Assembly: GCA_034401795.1 (NCBI GenBank)
Contig: CM067366.1
Location: forward strand, 70,711,224-70,775,223
Origin: Chaetoderma sp. LZ-2023a
Lineage: Eukaryota; Mollusca; Caudofoveata; Chaetodermatida; Chaetodermatidae
Length of the DNA: 64,000 bases
Reading direction: 5' to 3'
In this document: positions 48,665 through 59,010 of the stretch, one piece after another
Position numbering within the stretch: position 1 is the first letter of the stretch
How the letters are laid out: the number at the start of each line of letters is the position of its first letter
Position numbers and translations under genes: made by a program
Notes under the pieces: generated by a model
What the model was told of the DNA's origin: nothing
Databases searched by the model: none
The model's input: only the letters and a program-made list of their open reading frames with translations

Positions 48665-49045
48665 TAATGCACCTTTCCGGTTTTAACTATGTCCTACCCA
48701 TATCTAGCTAAGCTCTACCCACAAACCCGCTCGTGTTGGAATCGGTCGAACTCTGAGCACCCTGAGTATCACTTTCCAAAAACATACGCGGGTGATCTGT
48801 TGAATATTTTGAAACTAATTTGACTGGGTGCTGTTTCTGCCTTAGGCATGTTTATTAAATAGCAAAGAATTACAAAGACATACAATTCATACAACGTGCC
48901 GGACTATTTAAGATTTGATGACTGTCTATATGGGACTCTTTGCAACGTAATGATCGCGACGTCATCATACACGCGTTGAGCTGATTATGACGTCATACAA
49001 GGTCAGATGATGGATGGGTATTTTGAAAAGGTGAATTATAATCCA
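48665..49045 (+). mobile_element. Foldback MITE, copy E, half its core missing
   Basis: Starts AATGCACCTTTCCGG and runs through the CTACCC/GTGTTGGAATCGGTCG arm to a left half-core (GTTGAATATTTTGAAACTAA). It then jumps to the TTTATTAAATAGCAAAG arm with GCGACGTCATC, ending near GAAAAGGTGAATT. The right half of the palindrome has been deleted, a common fate of long inverted repeats. Confidence 0.7.
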
Positions 49046-49355
49046 TTTCTAATTGTCTTGGTAACTATGGATGAAATGCGTATAGTGCATCAGCGCCAGA
49101 GGAAGACCACATCAAATTCAACAGGCTTCATGGTAAATGCGCTCTGAGAAACTTGTCAAAATCTGGACAAAGATAATGGTCATTCTAACCTGGTATTCGT
49201 GTAACATACATGTCAAAATATGTTGACATCGTACCGAATATAATAGTCCGAATCAGCTCTGACTATCAACAGGTCATGCGATAGATATTTGGATAAACGT
49301 GTCTGGGCTCCGGGATAGGAATGTCGCTGCAGACAAGTGAGGACTGAATAATATA

Positions 49356-49357
<2 letters not shown>

Positions 49358-49441
<84 letters not shown>

Positions 49442-49534
49442 CCTCCCTCCCTCCCACCCTCCCTCCCTCCTTCCCTCCCTCCCTCCCTCTCACCCTCCCT
49501 TTCCCTCCCTCCCTCTCTCCCTCCCTCACTCCCG

Positions 49535-49568
<34 letters not shown>

Positions 49569-49592
49569 CTCGCTTTTTCTCTCGCTCTCTCT
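49358..49592 (-). repeat. (CT)n / (CCCT)n microsatellite
   Basis: CT runs flank a CCCT/CCCA core. It is a second pyrimidine cluster in block 3, at a site where blocks 1 and 2 carry the TGACGTCA minisatellite rather than CT. Arg/Glu open frames on the minus strand are artefacts. Confidence 0.95.
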
Positions 49593-50187
49593 CTGTCAGA
49601 ACTTTGCCACATTCAAGACGCACGTACATCATTTGATTGTGATGCCAGGTAGCGAGTCGCATGCGTTGATAATGAGGTCAGTTAGTTGAGTGACAGACAC
49701 AAGCCACCTATAGTGGAGAGCTGCCATCTTATAAATAAAGTTATCTCCCTAGTGAGATTGATTGTCTGAATCCACTCAGTTGTTGATACAGAGATACAAC
49801 GCCACCTGATAGAATGATGATTACTCCAGAACTAACCTCGCACGTATGTCACTTCAGGATAGACTATAACACATGCCTAAAAATACATCTTGTTACGAAG
49901 ACATGGTAAAACGACAGAATGATTTATTTCGAAAACCTTATGGTAGACTTAAATCCAAAATTGTGGGAGTTCATCGAGGAAACAGATAACAGACTCATTT
50001 TGACCTATATCAATTGGGTGGCTACCAAAGACTGAATATCATGGCGATCCCGTCATCTGGCAAAGACATATACTGAGCCAAAAAGGTTTAGCAACAGTGA
50101 AGTTTGGTTTGTTGTATTAGAACTATGCATCCATTTATAGCCAAATTTGCAGGCATGTTTCGTCAATGTAATGTCTCGCTGATCATG

Positions 50188-50217
50188 AAGAAATGCAAAT
50201 CATTTCTTGCATTTCTT
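50188..50217. repeat. Perfect 11-bp inverted repeat in the Tc1 leader
   Basis: AAGAAATGCAA and TTGCATTTCTT are exact complements separated by 8 bp, between the left terminal repeat and the transposase start. It could be a stem-loop in the transcript or a subterminal binding site; no function is shown. Confidence 0.8.
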
Positions 50218-50359
50218 GGCCGCACGCTTATTGCATATGAAAATGCATTTTTCCATGCACTGGCCCACACTGGCGGGTAGCGAAGGCAAAAATTCACCAT
50301 ACTGCAAAAGCAGATAACGAACGTTAACAGAAAACGCTTAAACGTTTACCCTACCGAAA

Positions 50360-51358
50360 ATGGGCCGCTGCCCAGGGCGACCCGAAAATCAGGGCCATGA
50401 AGCAATGTGAAGACTCGCTGCTGGGCAGAGCGTTCGCGCTGTTGCACGACATTATAATGTTCACGCCTCAACCATTTCCCGTCTCCGCCAACGTGAGCAG
50501 GAAACTGGACATGTTAATGACCGACCACGATCTGGCAGACTGAGAGCAACAACGCCACGAGAAGACCGCTACTTAGTGACGTCATCACGGCGTCACAGGT
50601 TTGAGACTGCGCCGCGGCTGTCCCGTAATTTGCACACCGCTACCGGCACAACAGTGCATGCACAAACTGTGCGAAACAGACTCCATGATTCTGGACTGCA
50701 TGCCCGTCGTCCACTTGTTGCTGTTCCGCTTACAGAGCGTCAAATCGAGAATCGGTTTGCATGGGCAAGAACTCATCAGCGATGGTGTGCTTAACAAAGG
50801 AGCCACATTGTGTTCAGTGATGAGTCGAGGTTTTGTGTGGATGTGGCGGATGGTAGGCGACGGGTTTGGCGACGTTTAGGAGAATGGTATGACGCAGCCA
50901 ACATCATTCAGCACGACAGATTCGGTGGCGGCAGTGTCATGGTGTGGGCTGGAATCCATGAAAATGGCAAAACAGATCTTATTGTGACTCGCGAAGACGT
51001 TGTCCCCCCTGTTGTCATCCCTTTTATGCAGCATCATGCAGACTTTATGTTCGAGCAAGACAACGCCCGTCCTCATTCAGCTAGGGTCACCAGTGATTTC
51101 CTTGAGGCTAACAATGTTCCGGTGTTGGACTGGCCAGCGCGATCACGGGACCTGTCTCTTATCGAACACGTGTAGGACATTCTTGGCCGTATGGTGCGTG
51201 AGAACCATCCACATCTTCACAACGTGCGGGAGCTGGAAGCTGCACTGCTCAAGGAATGGGATGCGAATCCTCTTCGTGACATCAGGTGCTTAATTCGAAG
51301 CATGAGAAAGCGATGTACGGCGGTGGTTAATGCGCGAGGAGGTCACAACCGGTATTGA
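50360..51358 (+). pseudogene. Tc1 transposase, inactivated by three in-frame stops
   Basis: One frame runs from an ATG at 50360 to a TGA at 51356 and covers a whole Tc1-family transposase. An N-terminal helix-turn-helix region (RLAAGQSVRAVARHYNVHAS, then a second DNA-binding part with TVRNRLHDSGLHARRP) is followed by the catalytic domain. The DD34E residues are all present: Asp in FSDESRF (codon at 50819), Asp in EQDNARPH (51059) and Glu in LIEHV (51164), with exactly 34 residues between the last two. It is broken by TGA at 50408, TAA at 50792 and TAG at 51173. The last sits where the family has Trp after IEHV. The first-to-second Asp spacing is shorter than usual, and a small in-frame deletion after TREDVV is likely. 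It ends with the familiar NARGGHNRY. It encoded cut-and-paste transposition and is now dead. Confidence 0.95.
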
Positions 51359-51911
51359 CAGCTCAGTGTCATTATTTAAATTGGACCCTTCCGTTGAATA
51401 ATGCCGTGTTAAAGGCGCGATGCTAGCATTACAGTAACAAGAGACTGTTGTTCAAATTGGAAAATGACATATCAATTAAATAATATGTTTGAATCATTTT
51501 ACTGTTTTTTGTTAAATAACATTTATACAGTAATATTCTCAGTGTTGCTAAACTTTTTTGGTTCAGTATATATTAAATACATCAATTATTTAGATAAACT
51601 AAATCAGGCACTTCGCATTTTCATCATCGTTTTATTGCATGCTCCTTCAGAAGTGGATAGAACGAGGTACGACCTTGGAATACAGGACAATACATGTAGA
51701 CAAGTTTGTTTGTTTTCGTTTTCATTCTTATTTCGAATAGATTCTGTAGTTGACAATGTCTGCCTTAAACCTTCGATTCATCTTGATTTATATATTATGC
51801 GATGGGAGATTCCTTCAAATGTCAAACAGAGGTGATTTAGTAAGCAACAGTGCGCATTATTCTGCAAACTATCGTGTTTATGGGTTCTATTAAATACGAT
51901 TGTTAGGTTTG

Positions 51912-52032
<121 letters not shown>

Positions 52033-52840
52033 CATGTCAATGGCACACAATGATCTATGCATATATGTTATTATTCTATTTTATGCTTAACAATGCCATA
52101 ATCTATAGCTAAATCAACAACACTTAATCCAAAGATTGGCCATACGTTCATGTAAAGCGATATGGATCTACGGGAGAATGCTTCAGAAAAATACAGCCTT
52201 GTCAAAATCATAGTTACAAAATATATAATTCATTTTTATACAAAACTCATATCTGCATCACGTGTATACCATCTCAATCACCATCCATTCACGTAGTGTG
52301 CGGTATTCTAATCCACGGAACTATCCAACAAAGGGGATTTATTTATGGCATGTGGCGAAAAAGACCTGTGCAAATATCTTTGCAGATTATGCCATCAATC
52401 AGCCTGATAGACGTTGGTGCATTGTGTTTGCTTCTAAATCACGTGCCCATTCTCAGATACAACTGATCGCGTGATTAAATACTATTAATTATTATAGAAG
52501 AGCAACACAATTTATCGCCGCTTCATGGCTATGGATCAGAAACTGAAGTGCATTAATATCGTGGGGGATTCCATATTTGGCTGCTCTCTTTGTGGATAAT
52601 ACATTTATAAAAAATGCCATTTTCGCTGGCAATCACAGTAAGGTCTATTCCAGAGACAACATTCATCCACAGAAACATATATTCAATGGATATACACGTA
52701 GTCAACTAGCATCTTAACCTGGGTTGCGATTTGATGGAGCAAGCATTGTGATGTAAGCGACAATGTACTCCAATGCTCCAATGAGTGAAGTATCCGAGAC
52801 ACACAGTGGATGGTAATAGAACTAGTAGACGTTATACAGT

Positions 52841-52926
52841 GTATCATTTTGAAAGTAATCTGACGGGACCTGTTTCTGCATTAGGCAGCAACAACCCCCA
52901 GTCACATAATTTTCTAAACATCCAGC
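52841..52926. repeat. Hairpin core, degraded
   Basis: GTATCATTTTGAAAGTAATC and CACATAATTTTCTAAACATC with an inner stem TGTTTCTGCATTAGGCAGCA. It is followed by a short arm containing GATTGCAACATCC. Confidence 0.6.
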
Positions 52927-53110
52927 AGCTGGCATGTACAAATACATTCGAATTTAGATCCTGGGAAATCGCATTTCAGTGTTTCAAATCGATTGCAACA
53001 TCCATAAGGTGTGGGCTTAGATAGAACTGGATCGTTCTACTAAACACACAATGGAGACACAAACGGCTAGTGCAACTCATCGTGCACATGCCTTTCATTT
53101 TATGAGGACA

Positions 53111-53218
53111 ATGGTCCAAGCTGTTGTTAACATTGGTCTCAACTGTTGCTAACATTGATTTGACCTGTTGATAACATTAGTCTAAGCTGTTGCCAGCATT
53201 GATCTAAGCTGTGGCTAA
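53111..53218 (+). repeat. About 24-bp tandem repeat, five imperfect copies
   Basis: The motif AAGCTGTTGCTAACATTGAT with TCT spacers repeats at a spacing of about 22-24 bp. Other blocks keep one copy at most (for example AAGCTGTTGCTAACG near 57170). Confidence 0.75.
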
Positions 53219-53721
53219 CGGACCTAGCAATAATCGAGTAATGGAGTGAAACAAATTTGTGTTAATATGATGCTAGAAGGCAACATTTGAGTAATGGAAA
53301 GGTATAATTATACGCTTTCATCATAGAGTCTACCTTCTAATCAGGTCAGACAAGATCTACATTATTTGGCGTTTTATCGTTATTTATCACGGAAATGAAA
53401 GATGATTTGATTTGATAAAATTCATTGTTTATGTCTTACCATAACGGAATGAGCATTAATTGATAATTGCAGCAAACAACACAGTTGTCTGTCTTGATAA
53501 AACCTACCATATATATGTTTGTCTGTGGCTTCACCATAATAAAAGCAAAGCAACCTTACAATCATCCGGTGCCGTGACTCATCCATCATTTCTCCGAGAA
53601 CACCGCCGTGGAATTATGACGGGAACATGAGGGAGGCTTCCATCGCTATTTGAAGCAAACATTGCCACACTAAGCTTGACAATGAGAATGTATTATAGGA
53701 TCAGCTCCGAAAATTAATCAG

Positions 53722-54089
53722 TATGATAACGTAGGAACCAATTTAAAGCAATGTGGACACAAAGCAATAACACGACCAATAAAATAATAATCATGACGCC
53801 ATCCTTTCAAAATCGATATCGTCATGTCTAAGCAGTGGGGAGAGAATTGCTTAATTAGAATCCAACGGGAAGCTTATGTTTTAAGCACAACACTTGGTGG
53901 ATTGCTGGATTGCTGTAGGGCATCGATTAAAGCTCTAAATCAATGTGTGCCAGTAGATGCATCTAATCTGCAAAACAGGAATCCGCCGTCAAAATCAACA
54001 CCATCATATTGTAGCCCACATCATAATCAGAAGGATGTATCTCTGCCACCACAATCGAAGCCTTTGTCACTAAACTGTAGGAAATGCAT
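53722..54089 (+). other. Junction stretch between blocks 3 and 4
   Basis: The block-3 match stops after GGATCAGCTCCGAAAATTAATCAGT and the block-4 match starts at TGTTGATTTAATAAACATTC. The interval between has no counterpart in the window. It holds one ATG-started open frame, listed separately. Confidence 0.5.
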
Positions 54090-54105
54090 GTCTTTGTTGA
54101 TTTAA
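53824..54105 (+). other. Unassigned ATG-started open frame of 93 codons
   Basis: The frame begins MSKQWGENCLIRIQREAYVL and runs through LDCCRASIKALNQCVPVDAS and a proline/serine-rich stretch to a TAA at 54103. Its last codons overlap the start of block 4. I recognise no domain. It is one of few ATG-started frames in non-repetitive sequence here, which makes it a candidate small gene or an exon carried in with the junction sequence. Chance remains a good explanation at this length. Confidence 0.2.
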
Positions 54106-54914
54106 TAAACATTCTTTTGAACATTTTGAAACTAATTCAACTGGGTGTTTTTGCTGCCAGCGGTAGTTTGAAAACACCTTACAGCAACAATAAGTCTTTC
54201 CTCTTTGGCCACTGTTTCTTGTCCTCAGTAAGAGTTCTTAGCTCAGGTATCAGGGTTTATGTAGTGGCGCCATTTATTAGCTTTGTGGATGTTGACACCG
54301 AGTGTAGCAGATTGCAAGGCTTTCTGTACAGAGATGTCTTATGGCATTTGCAAGCCATAGCCAAACATTGACTATCTTCCTTGGTCCGCCAGTGCTGCAC
54401 ATAGGGTATAATGTGTAGTTGGAGAGTATACTGCCCAGCCAGCGGTGCTGGGTTATAGTACGAAGGTATATGTTATCTAGCTGGCTCATACAGCTTACCT
54501 GTATAAGATTGGTTTGCTATATTGGTTTCTTCACATTGAATAACTACCCTGTTCTTCTAGAACCATTATAGTTGACACAAAACACCTATGCTCCCATGAG
54601 CTGTGTGTGTGTGTATTTGATCCTCGCGTCACTAAATATATCTCCAAAAATATCAATGTATGATGCACTGATACTGTCAGTACAGGCTAGAAAACATGCA
54701 ACAGATAGTCAATCAATAAATGCATCCTTTATATTTTACCTGTCTGTTAGATCACAAAAGATAACTCATCTTTGTACAGGCCCTTGGATTAAATGCATAA
54801 AAACATTTTTACGTTTTTCATCCAAGTGCTTTATATGTATTCCAATTTTCTTCTCCCTAAATTTTTACTTTTCTCGCTTTCTCCTTTCCTATTTTATCGC
54901 ACTCATTCTCTCTT

Positions 54915-54989
54915 TCTCTTTCTCTTTCTCTCTCCCCCCCCTCCCTCCCTCCCTCACTCCCTCCTGGCTCCTCCCCCTCCCTCTCTCTT

Positions 54990-55055
<66 letters not shown>

Positions 55056-55295
55056 TCTCCTTTGCTCTTGCCCATTCTCTCATCCTTGCCTCCCTGCCTT
55101 CATCCATCTGCCTCTTTCTCATTCCACCTATCCCTCCTCCTCCTCCATCTCTCTCTACCCCCACCCCCTCTCTTTCTCTCTCTCTCTCCCGTTTCTCCCC
55201 CTCCTCCCTCGCGCTCTCTCCCGTCCGTTCTCCAGCTCGTTCCCTCTCGTTCTGCCAGCCTGCTCTCTCTCACCATCCTTCTCTCTCCCTCCCAC

Positions 55296-55336
<41 letters not shown>

Positions 55337-55345
55337 CTCGTTGGC
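54915..55345 (+). repeat. (CT)n-rich microsatellite cluster, block 4
   Basis: CT, TTCT, CCCT and poly-C tracts occupy more than 400 bp with almost no purines on the + strand. It is the largest of the four positionally equivalent clusters. Long open frames here on both strands (Ser/Leu and Arg/Glu) are artefacts. Confidence 0.95.
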
Positions 55346-55716
55346 ACGTGTATGTCATCTGGAATGGCGGTATTGCAAATCTATGTTGTCGCCTTGAAAC
55401 CGAAATTATGTAAAATCATCGAAGAATACAGAATCCTTATTTCAATTGGATTGCTAACAAGTACTGAAGATCATTGGGATCCCTTTATATATTTCTTTAT
55501 ATATCAAACACATATATAAATACAGCAATACTTTACAGAAACTTAATTATAGTTAAGATGCAATCATTTGATCTCATATTCTTTCTTAAGTATAAAAAGC
55601 GAGCTACGGCATTAGAATCAAATAAAGTTAATGTGGATCCGTCGGTCTTATTTCCATTTAATTATGTAGTTGTCGGCGGTGCACTAAAACATCATCCGTA
55701 TTGATTTATTTATTAT

Positions 55717-56107
55717 TGACCTTTCCAGTTTATCCATTCACCCATCGTTATAATCAACTACGCGGCAATGTAGGATGACGTCATAATCAATTACAGCATG
55801 GATGACTCGATTTACTCCTTAAACGCATAATAGTCCGACACGGTGTACGAAGTGTATGTCGTTACTATTTAATAAAACATTCTGTCGAATATTTTGAAAC
55901 TAATTTTACTATGCGTTGTTGCTCCTAGAGGCAGCAACAGTTCCCAGTCAAATTAGTTTCAAAATATTCAACACCTTACCTGTGTAGCCTTTTTCGAAAT
56001 CGATAGTCAGGGCGATCAGGTATCGATCGATTCAGACACCAGCGAGGTGTGGCAGGCGCTTAGCTAGGTAGGGGGCGGCGAATAGCTAAAGCTGGAACGG
56101 TCCATTA
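55717..56107 (-). mobile_element. Foldback MITE, copy F (near complete, inverted)
   Basis: Begins TTGACCTTTCCAG and ends CTGGAACGGTCCATTA. The order is reversed relative to copy B: GGATGACGTCATAATCAATT arm first, then the core at 55884-55972, then the arm with GTATCGATCGATTC and GGGGGCGGCGAATAGC. The core arms pair over about 30 bp. The length of about 390 bp equals copy B. Confidence 0.85.
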
Positions 56108-56511
56108 GATGGCAGTTTCTTTCAAATAACAGGGACGGTTTAGCACGCGACAACGCACAATATTATGCAAACAATAATTGTTATGTATTCTATCAAATGC
56201 GACTGTTTGTTTGATTTATATGCAAAGAAAGGAATGTGTCTCTGGGTTATCATATGAAAAGGTATAAAACCAGCACCTGCACGGTATTCCTATATAGGTG
56301 TATACAATGTCATATTGATCTTTACAAAACGCTTCCATACACGTTATAGGTTACAAAAAACTCAATGTATGCATTTTCCATACATATCTGCAAATACAAT
56401 TGCACACCTTGAGCAATGTATATATGTTATCATCCCGCTTGCTTTTTCCCTGCCTATTATCTATATCCTCATAAACATAAACATAATGCATTCATCACGC
56501 ATTCATCACAT

Positions 56512-56697
56512 GCATCTGGACCTGATGGCATGAGCAATGAACTATTCAAATATGCAAGTGATATTATCTCAAAAGGGAGCACGCACCTAATCAATTCAGC
56601 TTTTATGCACCACCTTCTTATCGGCGCTGTAGACCAAGGCACCCTTATCGCACTACCCAATCCCAAGAATCCACATGGGCCCCCAGCCATTCTTCGC
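56512..56697 (+). pseudogene. Non-LTR retrotransposon reverse-transcriptase fragment
   Basis: Sixty-two codons read ASGPDGMSNELFKYASDIIS and on to TLIALPNPKNPHGPPAILR. This is the start of the RT fingers region in LINE-type elements (the xGPDGxxxE and PKPKK...P..RP.L landmarks), so the original encoded target-primed reverse transcription. Both ends stop abruptly in block-4 sequence: ATGCATTCATCAC on the left, TTCGCTGGCAATCACAG on the right. In blocks 1 and 2 the same flanks are separated by about 480 bp of other DNA (10855-11336, 39515-39993), so the fragment replaced that interval. No catalytic YxDD region is present. Confidence 0.8.
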
Positions 56698-57853
56698 TGG
56701 CAATCACAGTTAGGTCTACTCCAGAGATAACCTGTATCTACAGAAACATGTATCAATGAATATGCAGGTTCATATACGTATCTAACTCATTGACCCAGGT
56801 TAAGATTGGGTCGAGCAGATGTTGCCACGTAAGCGACAATGTATGCGACCGTATTCCAATACAGAGAGATCCCAGGAGCACGGCGGTGGTAATGAGGATG
56901 TCGATGCAATAAACATTGACTTGTTATAAACGCCCACCTTATCAATCAGCATAATCCCGTCAGACGCTTATGGAAATGCCTGCTGGGGGAACAAAAGTTG
57001 GTTCTCTTAGACAGGTGGTCTCCTGAGTTAGTGTAACCCACCACCAGTCCCACTGCTCAAGTCTCTTATTCAATGTGGTGAGGCCCTTAACCTTACAATG
57101 GAGGCATAAACTGGCAGTTCCTTTCATCATCCATATGCACGATAATTTATCAGGACTTTGCTCTAAGCTGTTGCTAACGTAGCCAACGATAAGCAAACAG
57201 CTGCTTAAAGCAACTTGGTGGTAGTTAGATGCTAGATGGCGAGAGTTGAGGAATGGAAATGATAACTATGCGATCCCAGCATGGTGTCTCCCTTCTAATC
57301 AGGTCAGACATGATCTACATTATTTAAAGTTGTATCGCTATTTATCGTTATTATCGAGGGAATGAAAAATGATTTGATTTCATATGATTCATTGCATGGG
57401 GCTTACGGTAAGGAATGTGCTTTACTCGATAATTACAGCACACAGTACAGTCAGTTGTCTGTCTTGGTAAAACCCGCCATATATATGTCTGTCTAAATCG
57501 CCAGCATGGTCCGTCACGGTCACAAAAACAAACCTTAACCAGAGACAATCCTCCCGTGCCGTGACTCATCCATCATTTCCCAGAGAACACCACCGTGGAA
57601 CTATGACCAGAATATGGGGAGGCTTCCAGCGCTATTTGAAGCAAACACTGCCGCATTAAGGTTGACAATGAGAATGTATTGTATAATCAGCCCTGGAAAT
57701 TAATCAGTGCAAGTGTGGCCTAACTATTAACAGCGTTGTAGCAGCGTATGCATGGCAGAGACACCGGTCGTGTGGGGGTTGGCGGGTGAGGGTGTGGTAA
57801 GGCTTCTGTTTAATATAAGTTTTGACCATGGGCAGGTTTGTCTGACCAGATAC

Positions 57854-57943
57854 TGTTGATTATTGGAAAACTAATTCTACTAAAACATATTGCTTCCAGA
57901 GAGAGCCCATGAACCCAAGCAGATTAGTTTCAAATTATTCAAC
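57854..57943. repeat. Hairpin core, block 4
   Basis: GTTGATTATTGGAAAACTAA and TTAGTTTCAAATTATTCAAC flank a diverged loop. No GC-box arm is attached. Confidence 0.7.
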
Positions 57944-58249
57944 AGGAAGCATTTGCTGGGAAATGCATCCCTAGCAACCCTCGTGAATGCGTTGGATTAG
58001 ATTGTCTGATATTTGAATTGAAATGATTATGTTGCAATGACAAGATTCGTTAATCTAAACTTCTCAAGTTTTGCTTGTCTCTGCAATAAAATGATGTATG
58101 ATGTTCTGACAAATACGGTATCCAGCGTTAATTCGTCATCATCGTCACCGTCGCCACCATCATCGTCGCGATCATCTAATGTTTTGTGTGAGGCGGATGC
58201 ATAGAGAACCACATATTTGTTGTGAATAGACGGATCCGATCTATCACTC

Positions 58250-58520
58250 AAGAATAGGACGTCATAATGAATTACATCATATGTTGCCTAACGTCACAGT
58301 CAAAATACATAATTAATGCCGTGTCCACCTCCGTCATGAACATTGAAGTCTGCCAAGTGTAGGAAGTGTATATATTTACTATTTAGTCAATAATCTGGTG
58401 TGTATTTTAAAACTAATTTGACCGGAAGAATTAGGAAATCAAAGTATATAAATTATCCCAACAAACACATGCCATGGGCAGAGCTTAGCTAGAAATGAGT
58501 GGGAATAGTTAGAGATGGAC
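58250..58520 (-). mobile_element. Partial foldback MITE
   Basis: Arm with GGACGTCATAATGAATTACA and CTAACGTCACAGTCAAAATA, a left half-core (TTTAAAACTAATTTGACCGG) without its right half, and a terminal arm with AGCTTAGCTAGAAATGAGTG and ATGGACTGCTCTATTA. Confidence 0.6.
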
Positions 58521-58959
58521 TGCTCTATTAAGATAGAGATATAATGAGTTTCTTCCCTACTACGAACGTACATCATGCTATGATGGTAAAACCTAAAACC
58601 GTGATTTTCGAGTCGTTCAACTTGTCCATTTATCAGCGCAATGAAAATGCTGTGTTTAAATATTGATTAAAAGCTGTGAGATATTATGACAGAATGTTAT
58701 ATGTGGAAAGGAATCTCTGTTGCAGATCGACATGAATCATGTTCAAGTTTACGTTAATATTTGAATTAATTTATTTTGATGTATAATATACAGTTTCTAT
58801 TAACAAATTTGGTCCGCCAAGGTCAGAGCCGGTGGAGCCCTACATGAATTAATCAAGTAACCTATGTCTGCGACATTCTCTTGGCATCCATAATATTATA
58901 AAAATACGTGACACTGATAAGCAATAGATTTACCTTTATTTTCTACGAAGATTATTTAG

Positions 58960-59010
58960 ATTATTTGAACATTATACTATAATGCCTGCCTTTGTCGCGA
59001 GCATCCTGTG
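58960..59010 (+). other. Array-equivalent site without satellite units
   Basis: The left flank (GAACATTATACTATAATGCC; compare GAACATTAAGCGAACATATC at 17320) joins directly to the right flank (GCGAGCATCCTGTGCCAGAAATGT; compare GCGAATGTCCTATGCTAGAAATGT at 31658). The 84-bp unit is absent at this paralogous position. Confidence 0.7.

Larger units (their letters stand above)
50071..51568 (+). mobile_element. Tc1-type DNA transposon, full length but inactive
   Basis: Inverted ends of about 30 bp are visible: the left end starts TACTGAGCCAAAAAGGTTTA at 50071 and the right end finishes TAAACTTTTTTGGTTCAGTA at 51568, with three differences. TA dinucleotides at 50069-50070 and 51569-51570 fit the TA target duplication of the Tc1/mariner superfamily. 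The flanks continue block 3 on both sides; the paralogous block-2 position (about 38530) has no element. The total length is 1498 bp, and a decayed transposase lies inside. Confidence 0.92.
54090..58990 (+). repeat. Paralogous block 4 (partial)
   Basis: Matches block 1 from about 6740 (TTTAATAAACATTCTTTTGA), through 7080-7560, the CT cluster, 10280-10490, 10590-10850, 11340-11660, 12950-13480 and 13540-13640, to 16600-17340. Large pieces are missing between these matches, so it is much condensed. It ends at the array-equivalent site near 58985. Confidence 0.7.

Noticed and set aside
49213-49662. Arg/Glu/Gly-rich minus-strand open frame
   Set aside because: It is a reverse translation of the CT/CCCT repeat.
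50585-50879. Other-frame open frames over the transposase (both strands)
   Set aside because: They are shadows of the transposase frame. The DD34E and helix-turn-helix motifs all lie in the frame starting at 50360.
54572-55519. 315-codon open frame and the Arg/Glu-rich frames opposite
   Set aside because: These are translations of a CT-rich tract; composition and multi-frame openness show a simple repeat.
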